Source: Wenzhouxiangella sp. (GTDB lineage Bacteria > Pseudomonadota > Gammaproteobacteria > Xanthomonadales > Wenzhouxiangellaceae). From it: a stretch of DNA of 5,078 nt. The translations under genes were made by a program, and so were the position numbers. The notes beneath the pieces were generated by a model. The model saw only the letters and a list, made by a program, of their open reading frames with translations. It was not told the origin of the DNA and searched no databases. Below, in pieces: positions 1 through 5,078 of the stretch. Numbering within the stretch: the stretch's first letter is position 1; every line of letters begins with the position of its first letter. The stretch lies in NCBI GenBank assembly GCA_007119095.1, contig SKQI01000037.1, positions 1 to 5,078 on the forward strand, in the 5' to 3' direction.

Positions 1-477
1 GATCTGCCGGTTTCACCAAACTTCACCCTGGGCCAGTTCCTGTGCAAGCAGCAGCCTGACCAGTGGCCCAAGTACCTGGTGCTCCGCGAGGCCTTGGTCG
101 CCAAGCTGGAAATTATCCTGGCCGAGGTCAACCGCCGCGGCATTCACACCGACAGTTTCGTCATCATGAGCGGCCACCGCACGCCCTGGTACAACCAGGC
201 CATCGGCAACGGTCGATTTTCCCGTCATGTCTGGGGTGGGGCGGCCGATATCTTCATCGACACCAATGGCGATGGCCGCATGGATGATCTCAACGGCGAT
301 GGCCGGATCGACATGCGCGATGCCCAGATCCTGCTCGACATCATTGAAGACTTGTACGAAACGCGCAAGCACCAGCGCCTGCACGGCGGCCTGGGACTGT
401 ACGGCCCCAGGCCCCATCGCGGCCCCTTTGTCCATGTCGACGCACGTGGCCATGAAACCCGCTGGACAGTGCCCTGA
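1..477 (+). CDS. M15/DUF882-family zinc murein peptidase (YcbK/MepK-like), 5' truncated by window edge
   Basis: The reading frame is open from base 1 to the TGA at 475-477, giving 158 visible residues. The true start lies off the left edge; the GTG at 79 is inside the domain, because conserved-looking sequence (FTLGQFLCKQ) precedes it. Visible motifs are SGHRTPWYN (residues 57-65), SRHVWGGAAD (74-83) and FVHVD (143-147). His76, Asp83 and His145 fit the three zinc ligands of the LAS/M15 peptidase fold. Residues 87-107 hold two overlapping DxNxDG calcium-type loops, followed by an amphipathic helix (AQILLDIIEDLY). Known family members cleave peptide bonds in peptidoglycan; E. coli MepK (YcbK) cuts 3-3 crosslinks in the periplasm. 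Murein hydrolysis and export are inferred here: the N-terminus, where a signal peptide would sit, is not visible. The exact bond cleaved cannot be told. Stop codon and fold assignment are secure; the substrate is not. Confidence 0.88.
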   Translation, partial: DLPVSPNFTLGQFLCKQQPDQWPKYLVLREALVAKLEIILAEVNRRGIHTDSFVIMSGHRTPWYNQAIGNGRFSRHVWGGAADIFIDTNGDGRMDDLNGDGRIDMRDAQILLDIIEDLYETRKHQRLHGGLGLYGPRPHRGPFVHVDARGHETRWTVP

Positions 478-479
478 CC

Positions 480-496
480 GTCGCTGACTCAGCGGC
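480..496 (+). other. Short stem-loop just after the peptidase stop codon
   Basis: Three bases after the TGA there is an inverted repeat. GTCGCTG pairs with CAGCGGC around a 3-nt ACT loop, giving 7 bp with one G-U pair; its core CGCTGA-C-TCAGCG is a perfect 13-bp odd palindrome. No T-run follows, so it is not a canonical intrinsic terminator. It could protect the 3' end of the peptidase mRNA, contribute to Rho-independent pausing, or be chance in GC-rich DNA. Confidence 0.35.
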
Positions 497-526
497 ACCG
501 AAGTCCACGTTCTGCCGCCTGATCGC

Positions 527-550
527 TGCCGATATGAAAGAATGTCGGCA
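527..550 (+). other. Inverted repeat upstream of the recC ribosome binding site
   Basis: TGCCGATA (527-534) and TGTCGGCA (543-550) form an 8-bp stem with one G-T pair around an 8-nt loop, TGAAAGAA. The right arm ends 7 bases before the GGGAG ribosome binding site of recC. No T-run follows, so termination is unlikely. It could be a 5'-UTR hairpin that affects recC translation, a dyad operator, or chance. It does not match the LexA consensus CTG-N10-CAG. Confidence 0.35.
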
Positions 551-557
551 CAGACTC

Positions 558-562
558 GGGAG
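558..562 (+). promoter_or_regulatory. Ribosome binding site of recC
   Basis: GGGAG lies 5 bases before the GTG at 568. This decides the start in favour of 568 over the in-frame GTG at 598, whose upstream sequence (GGGAC) is a poorer match. The alternative start would remove only ten residues from a tail that precedes the conserved RecC N-terminus. Confidence 0.6.
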
Positions 563-567
563 ATCGC

Positions 568-3500
568 GTGAAGCAAGGCAGTCATCAATCGGGACAGGTG
601 CCGACCGGCCTGGCCATCGTTCAGTCCAATTCCCCCGAACAGCTGCGTGATTTGCTGGTCGAGCATCTGCGCGGCCAGCCGCTGGCGCCGCTGGAGCAGG
701 AACGCATCCTGACCCAGAGCAACGGCATCGGGCGCTGGCTGCAGCTGGCGCTGGCGCGCGATGCCGAGCGCGCCGGCCTGGGCATTGCCGCTGCTATCCT
801 GTTCGAACTGCCAGCCCGGTTTTTCTGGCAGCTCTACGGCACGGTGCTGGGGGAAGCGGCGCTGCCTGAGCAGTCGCTGTTCGATGCCGGCCCGCTGCGC
901 TGGCAGCTCTACGGCCTGTTGCCACGGCTTGCCGATGAAGCGGTCTTCTTGCCGCTGGCCCATTACCTGAAAGGCAGCGGTGACGCTGCCCGCCGCCGCT
1001 GGCAGCTGGCCGGCGAGCTGGCCGAGCTTTACGAGCAGTACCAGATTTACCGCGCCGACTGGCTGGCTGACTGGGAGCGAGGTCAGGACCAGCTGCGCGA
1101 TGCGCGCGGACAGGCGCGTGCCATCGATGCGCGCCATGCCTGGCAGCCGGCGCTGTGGCGACGTCTGCTGGCCGCGCTGCCCGAGGCTCATCGTGCGCAG
1201 TCACGCGCCCATCTGCACCAGGCCTTTATCGAGCGCCTGCAGCATGCCGCCGATAAAGGGGAGAACATTCCCGGCTTGCCGCGCCGGGTGGTGGTCTTCG
1301 GGATCAGCTCGCTGCCGGCGCAGATGGTCGATGCCCTGGCCGCGCTGGCCGAGCACAGCCAGGTGCTGATCTGCCTGAACAATCCCTGCCGCCACTACTG
1401 GGCGGAGCTGATCGAAGGCCGCGACCTGCTGCGCAGCCGCCCGGGCAAGCGTTTGAATCACCGACCCGACTGGCCGGCCCAGCTCGACGAGGCCCAGTTG
1501 CACGAGTTTGCCAACCCGCTGCTGGCCGCCTGGGGTCGCCAGGGCAGGGACTTCTTCGCCTTGCTCGACCACTACGACCAGCCCGAGCGCTACCGCGGCT
1601 GGTTCGATCGGATCGACCTTTTCGAGGACCTGGCTGACACGAACAAGCCCAGCCTGCTGGCCCAGGTGCAGCAGGGCATACTCGACCTGGAACCGCGTCA
1701 GACCGACCCGGCCCGGCGCCGCCCGGTCGATCCGGTTGCCGACAACAGCCTGCGCTTCCACGCCGCCCACAGCCGCCAGCGCGAGCTGGAAATCCTGCAT
1801 GACCAGCTGCTGGCCGCGCTCGAGGCTGACCCGTCGCTGCAGCCGCGCGACATCATCGTCATGGTGCCCGACATCGACGCCTACGCACCGTACATCGATG
1901 CGGTGTTCGGCGCCAGGCTGCGGGCCGACGACGACAGCGGCCATGGCGATGCGCGCGCCATCCCCTTCAGCATTGCCGATCGCCGCGAACGCCTGGTCTC
2001 GCCCACGCTGAAAGCCTTTGGCATGCTGCTGGACCTGCCGCGGCTGCGCTTGAGCGCCAGTGAGGTGATTGACCTGCTCAATGTGCCGGCCGTGCAGCGG
2101 CGCTTCGGCATCGACCCTGACCGGATTGACCGACTTTCCGGCTGGCTGACCCAGGCCGGCGTGCGCTGGGGCCTGGACGGAGAGCACCGCGCCAGCCTGG
2201 GGCTGGATCGGGAATTTGAGGCCTTCAGCTGGCTGTTTGGTCTGAAGCGCATGCTGCTGGGCTATGCCGCCGGCGACAGCGAGCCCTTTGACGATATCCT
2301 GCCCTTCGATGAGGTCGCCGGCAGCGATGCCGACCTGGCCGGACGGCTGGCGGAACTGATCGATCGCCTGCATCAGCATTGGCGCGTGCTCAGCCAGGAC
2401 CACCAGCCGGCGCAGTGGATCAGCTGCCTGCGCCAGCTGCTGGACGACTGCCTGGACTTCAGCGACGAGGACGACGAGCTAACTGCCGTTCGCCTCGACC
2501 AGGCCCTGGATGAGCTCGGCCAGGCTGCCGCCCTGGCCGGGCTGGACCAGCCCCTGCCGCTGGAAGTGATTCGCGATGCCCTGATCCAGGCGCTGGATCA
2601 GGGCCATGTCTCGCATCGCTTCCTGGCCGGCAAGGTCAATTTCTCCACCCTGATGCCGATGCGCGCCATTCCCTTCAAGATGGTCTGCCTGCTGGGCATG
2701 AACGACGGCGACTATCCGCGCACCCGCAAGCCGGCCGATTTCGACCTGATGGCCGAAGCCGCACTGCACCGGCCCGGGGACCGCTCGCGTCGGGAGGATG
2801 ATCGCTACCTGTTTCTCGAAGCCCTGCTGGCGGCCCGCCAGCGACTGTATTTGAGCTGGGTCGGCCGCAGCATCCACAACGACGAACAGCAGCCGCCCTC
2901 GGTGCTGGTCGGGCAGCTGCGCGACCACCTGGTCGCCGGCTGGTGCCGGCACGACCATGCCGACGACAACACCGACGCCGGCCAGGCGCTGCTGGATGCC
3001 CTGACCACCTGGCACCCGCTGCAGCCGTTCAGTCCGGCCTATTTCGGCAGCGATCCGGCCCTGTTCACCTATGCCAGCGAATGGCGCCTGGCCCATCGTG
3101 ACCAGGCCGAGAACTCGTCTACCGATCGCGCGACCCCGCTTGCGCCCTGGCCGCTGGATGGCCCGCTTACCGTCGCCCCCCTGGCCGACTTCCTGCGCCA
3201 GCCGCTGGCCCATTTCACCCGCCAGCGGCTGGGTGCGCGGCTGGATTTGGACGATCATGGCCTGGTCGACAGCGAGCCGTTCAGCGTCGACGGCCTGGGC
3301 CAATGGGCACTGAACGAGGGCCTGCTGAACACCTTGCTGGACCAGCCAGACATCGATGACTGCGAGCCCGGACTGCAACGCTTTGCCCGGCACCAGCGCC
3401 TGGCCGGAGCGCTGCCGCTGGGGGATGCCGGCGAGCAGGCCCTGAGCACGGCGCGCGAGACCGTCCTGCCGATACTTGAACAATGGCAACTGGCCCGGCA

Positions 3501-4152
3501 GCGCTGGCCAGAGCTGGTCAAGCCCGGCCCGGTGCGGCTGGATCTGGGTCGGCTGGATCTGGGGAACCTTGCCGACGGCCAGGCCATCGTCATCGAGCAA
3601 TGGTTGCCCGAGCTGTACCGCGCTGAATCCGGCGAGCTGGCCCTGCTCAGCGCCAGCGCCACGCGCCTTTCCGAAAAGGGATCGAAACAGGGGCCACGCT
3701 GGGACAAACTGGTCCGCTACTGGCCGCTGCACCTGCTGATCAACGCCGCCGGATTCGCTGCCAGCACCGTGATTGCCCATAGCCAGGGCCTGTTCCAGTG
3801 GCAAGCCATTGCGCCCGAGCAGGCGCGTCAAGACCTGCTCGCCCTGGTCGGGCACTGGCAGAGCGGACTGTGCCGGCCGCTGCCGGTGGCGGTCAGCGCC
3901 GGCACGGCCTTCGTCGCCAAGCGCCTGGTCGACGAGGACCACAAGGCCCTGAGTGCCGCCCGCACGATTTTTGACGGCAGCGACTGGTCCGGCAGCGAGG
4001 CCAGCGCCCACCCGGCCGTGGCCCGCTGGTATGCCAACGCCGATGCCCTGTTCGCCGCCGGCGGGCCGGGCGATGATTTTGTCTACTGGGCCGAAGCCCT
4101 GTACGGGCCGCCGATTAGGTATTCCCAGCAAGCAGAAGAGGGTCAGGCATGA
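568..4152 (+). CDS. recC: RecBCD enzyme subunit RecC (exodeoxyribonuclease V gamma chain)
   Basis: This is a complete gene of 1194 residues; E. coli RecC has 1122. RecC is the non-catalytic scaffold of RecBCD. It splits the DNA duplex, guides the strands to RecB and RecD, and reads Chi in single-stranded DNA. Stretches colinear with E. coli RecC include ILTQSNGIGRWLQ (47-59), LPARFFW (81-87), the region around YEQYQIYRADWL (155-166), GISSLP (245-250), NNPCRHYW (271-278), NPLLAAWGRQGRDFF (316-330), DIIVMVPDIDAYAPYIDAVFG (within 428-448), LMPMRAIPFK (695-704), LLGMNDGDYPR (708-718) and GDRSRREDDRYLFLEALL (from 737). There is no Walker A motif, and the C-terminal nuclease-like domain shows no recognisable PD-(D/E)xK active site, both as expected for RecC. 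The extra length comes partly from an acidic loop (about 450-463), a tandem RLDLG repeat (990-999) and insertions in the C-terminal third. The GTG start is supported by GGGAG; a GTG at 598 is the alternative. The stop overlaps the recB ATG, indicating an operon. Confidence 0.97.
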   Translation: MKQGSHQSGQVPTGLAIVQSNSPEQLRDLLVEHLRGQPLAPLEQERILTQSNGIGRWLQLALARDAERAGLGIAAAILFELPARFFWQLYGTVLGEAALPEQSLFDAGPLRWQLYGLLPRLADEAVFLPLAHYLKGSGDAARRRWQLAGELAELYEQYQIYRADWLADWERGQDQLRDARGQARAIDARHAWQPALWRRLLAALPEAHRAQSRAHLHQAFIERLQHAADKGENIPGLPRRVVVFGISSLPAQMVDALAALAEHSQVLICLNNPCRHYWAELIEGRDLLRSRPGKRLNHRPDWPAQLDEAQLHEFANPLLAAWGRQGRDFFALLDHYDQPERYRGWFDRIDLFEDLADTNKPSLLAQVQQGILDLEPRQTDPARRRPVDPVADNSLRFHAAHSRQRELEILHDQLLAALEADPSLQPRDIIVMVPDIDAYAPYIDAVFGARLRADDDSGHGDARAIPFSIADRRERLVSPTLKAFGMLLDLPRLRLSASEVIDLLNVPAVQRRFGIDPDRIDRLSGWLTQAGVRWGLDGEHRASLGLDREFEAFSWLFGLKRMLLGYAAGDSEPFDDILPFDEVAGSDADLAGRLAELIDRLHQHWRVLSQDHQPAQWISCLRQLLDDCLDFSDEDDELTAVRLDQALDELGQAAALAGLDQPLPLEVIRDALIQALDQGHVSHRFLAGKVNFSTLMPMRAIPFKMVCLLGMNDGDYPRTRKPADFDLMAEAALHRPGDRSRREDDRYLFLEALLAARQRLYLSWVGRSIHNDEQQPPSVLVGQLRDHLVAGWCRHDHADDNTDAGQALLDALTTWHPLQPFSPAYFGSDPALFTYASEWRLAHRDQAENSSTDRATPLAPWPLDGPLTVAPLADFLRQPLAHFTRQRLGARLDLDDHGLVDSEPFSVDGLGQWALNEGLLNTLLDQPDIDDCEPGLQRFARHQRLAGALPLGDAGEQALSTARETVLPILEQWQLARQRWPELVKPGPVRLDLGRLDLGNLADGQAIVIEQWLPELYRAESGELALLSASATRLSEKGSKQGPRWDKLVRYWPLHLLINAAGFAASTVIAHSQGLFQWQAIAPEQARQDLLALVGHWQSGLCRPLPVAVSAGTAFVAKRLVDEDHKALSAARTIFDGSDWSGSEASAHPAVARWYANADALFAAGGPGDDFVYWAEALYGPPIRYSQQAEEGQA
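2400..2407 (-). other. E. coli-type Chi octamer (minus strand), inside recC
   Basis: CCACCAGC on the + strand reads GCTGGTGG on the minus strand, exactly the E. coli Chi sequence. The match is certain, but function is not. In sequence this GC-rich and CTG-codon-rich, such octamers arise by chance, and the Chi used by this organism is unknown. Confidence 0.2.
3535..3564 (+). repeat. In-frame 15-bp tandem duplication within recC
   Basis: Two adjacent 15-bp units, CGGCTGGATCTGGGT (3535-3549) and CGGCTGGATCTGGGG (3550-3564), differ only at the last base, a synonymous Gly codon change. They encode RLDLG-RLDLG (RecC residues 990-999), just before the strand that ends in IEQWLPELY. The near-identity at nucleotide level points to a fairly recent slippage duplication that kept the frame. 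Confidence 0.85.
4138..4142 (+). promoter_or_regulatory. Ribosome binding site of recB, inside the recC 3' end
   Basis: GAGGG sits 6 bases before the ATG at 4149, within the last codons of recC. Together with the ATGA overlap it supports the recB start and suggests coupled translation, so that RecC and RecB are made in matched amounts. Confidence 0.65.
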
Positions 4153-5078
4153 GCCAGCCCAACCTGATCCAGACCCTGCCGCTGCACGGCCGCCGCCTGA
4201 TCGAGGCCAGCGCCGGCACCGGCAAGACCTACACCCTGGCCGGCCTGTACCTGCGCCTGGTGCTGGGGGTCGACTGCCCGGCGCGGATGCCGCCGGACAT
4301 TCTCGTGCTCACCTTCACCCGCGCGGCCACCCGCGAGCTGCGCGACCGCATCCGCAGCCGCCTGGTCGAGGCCGCTCAGGCCTTTCGCCAGGGCCACAGC
4401 AAGGATGACAACCTGCAGTGGCTGATCAACTACTTCCCGCCGGAGCGCCTGCCTGCCTGCGCGCGCCTGCTCGATGTCGCCGCCGGCTGGATGGACGAGG
4501 CCGCCATCCACACCATCCATGCCTGGTGCCAGACCATGCTGCGCCAGCACGCCTTCGACTCCGGCAGCCTGTTTGACCAGGACGTGGATGCCGCCGACCC
4601 TTTGCTGGCCCAGCACGCCGTGGCCGACTACTGGCGCCGCTGGTGGTACCGCGATCACCCATATCGCAGCCACCTCGCCCAATGGGTGGGCAGTTTCGAT
4701 GACTTCAGCCGCCAGCTGCACACACTGCGCCGCAGTGCCGCCACCCTGGTCGCGGCCGGCCAGCCGATTGCAGCGCTCTCGCCCGGTGACTTCATGGAGG
4801 AACGGCGCGCCCTGGAACAAGGGCCGGGCCAGGCCGTGGCCGAGCTGTTGCAGGCCTGGAGTGAGCAGGGCGATGAGCTGGCCGAAGTGCTGCTGGTCGC
4901 TCTCGATCAGGGCCATTTCTATGCCGATTCGAAAACCGGTGTACCGGCCACCAAGGCCGCCATCCGTCGCCTGCTGGCAGAGATCCCGGCCTTGCAGCCG
5001 GGGCAGCCCTTTCCTGCCGGTCTGGACCAGCTGCTGCCCAGCCATCTCCAGGCCATGTGCAAGAAAAACAAGGCCCCC
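4149..5078 (+). CDS. recB: RecBCD enzyme subunit RecB (exodeoxyribonuclease V beta chain), 3' truncated by window edge
   Basis: The frame is open for 310 codons from the ATG at 4149 to the right edge without a stop. RecB is the 3'-5' helicase and the nuclease of RecBCD; full-length homologs are about 1200 residues, so roughly a quarter is present. This part covers the start of the UvrD/SF1A helicase domain. Visible are Walker A (motif I) EASAGTGKT at residues 19-27 with Lys26 as the ATP-contacting lysine, motif Ia ILVLTFTRAATRELRDRI (51-68), and the segment DEAAIHTIHAWCQTMLRQHAF (within 116-135). The last closely resembles the E. coli RecB stretch DEAAVFTIHGFCQRML. Walker B, the later helicase motifs and the C-terminal nuclease domain lie beyond the window. 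The start overlaps the recC stop by 4 bp (ATGA) and has GAGGG upstream. Nothing in the visible part looks broken. Confidence 0.96.
   Translation, partial: MSQPNLIQTLPLHGRRLIEASAGTGKTYTLAGLYLRLVLGVDCPARMPPDILVLTFTRAATRELRDRIRSRLVEAAQAFRQGHSKDDNLQWLINYFPPERLPACARLLDVAAGWMDEAAIHTIHAWCQTMLRQHAFDSGSLFDQDVDAADPLLAQHAVADYWRRWWYRDHPYRSHLAQWVGSFDDFSRQLHTLRRSAATLVAAGQPIAALSPGDFMEERRALEQGPGQAVAELLQAWSEQGDELAEVLLVALDQGHFYADSKTGVPATKAAIRRLLAEIPALQPGQPFPAGLDQLLPSHLQAMCKKNKAP
4639..4646 (+). other. E. coli-type Chi octamer (plus strand), inside recB
   Basis: GCTGGTGG occurs here exactly, with its TGGTGG reading as the Trp-Trp codons of an RWW stretch in RecB. The sequence match is certain. Any Chi role is unproven, because a Trp-Trp pair preceded by a codon ending in GC creates it automatically. 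Confidence 0.2.

Noticed and set aside
79..81. GTG at 79 as the start of the peptidase gene
   Set aside because: The same frame is open to base 1 and encodes family-typical sequence upstream (FTLGQFLCKQ). The gene is cut by the window edge rather than starting here.
510..538. Possible sigma-70 promoter for recC (TTCTGC, 17-bp spacer, TATGAA)
   Set aside because: The -35 matches the consensus at about 3 of 6 positions and the -10 at 4 of 6, which is no better than chance in this gap. It also overlaps the inverted repeat at 527-550.
1201..2403. A 400-codon open frame on the minus strand opposite recC, with further antisense frames at 13-1191 and 4143-5045
   Set aside because: All fall opposite the three real genes, have the same biased composition and show no domain signature. 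The 13-1191 frame also runs across the peptidase, the gap and the recC start, which is implausible for a real gene.
2479..4131. A 550-codon open frame on the minus strand opposite recC
   Set aside because: It lies wholly antisense to a well-supported recC. Its translation is rich in G, Q, A and L, with no recognisable domain. Such long antisense frames are expected when strong G/C third-position bias removes stop codons from the complementary frame.
3953..4408. A + strand frame of 151 codons bridging the recC end and recB start
   Set aside because: It is out of frame with both genes, and its proline/arginine-rich translation is typical of a shifted frame in GC-rich DNA. The Walker A motif of RecB is read only in the frame starting at 4149.
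2400..4646. Two exact GCTGGTGG octamers, one on each strand, as evidence for Chi function
   Set aside because: Fewer than one would be expected by composition alone in 5 kb at this GC content, but CTG-rich coding and a Trp-Trp codon pair raise the odds. Two copies in opposite orientation show no skew.
1..5078. Search for CRISPR arrays, tRNA/rRNA genes, insertion sequences, attachment sites or a novel defence module
   Set aside because: Coding sequence fills all but 90 bases. I saw no spaced direct repeats, no tRNA-like cloverleaf, no transposase and no terminal inverted repeats. RecBCD does degrade foreign DNA, but it is a well-known housekeeping system.

Overview
This window is ordinary, dense, GC-rich bacterial chromosome, all read on the + strand. 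It looks gammaproteobacterial. RecC and RecB homologs align readily with the E. coli proteins from memory, and recC runs directly into recB with a 4-bp overlap and no ptrA gene between them. That order is known from Pseudomonas and Xanthomonas-type genomes rather than from enteric bacteria. The strong G/C bias at third codon positions fits a Xanthomonadales/Chromatiales-like organism, but I cannot name a genus.

Layout: (1) nt 1-477 is the 3' part of a gene for a zinc-dependent M15/DUF882 (YcbK/MepK-like) murein peptidase domain, cut by the left edge. It carries an EF-hand/dockerin-like calcium-binding loop pair just after the first two zinc ligands. (2) nt 478-567 is a 90-bp intergenic gap with two short inverted repeats and the ribosome binding site of the next gene. 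(3) nt 568-4152 is a complete recC (1194 residues). (4) nt 4149-5078 is the first 310 codons of recB, cut by the right edge. recD probably lies further right but is not seen.

Function: RecC and RecB are two of the three subunits of RecBCD (exonuclease V), the helicase-nuclease that processes double-strand DNA ends, degrades foreign linear DNA and loads RecA after meeting Chi. The ATGA stop/start overlap implies translational coupling of the two subunits. The upstream peptidase acts on the cell wall and has no evident functional link to RecBCD; the gap and hairpins are compatible with a transcription-unit boundary, but I cannot prove one.

I found no undescribed system here. The points worth a second look are modest: the calcium-loop motif in the peptidase, substitutions at several RecC positions that align with the E. 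coli Chi-recognition pocket, an in-frame 15-bp tandem duplication in recC, and the paired hairpins before recC. The long antisense reading frames are codon-bias shadows.
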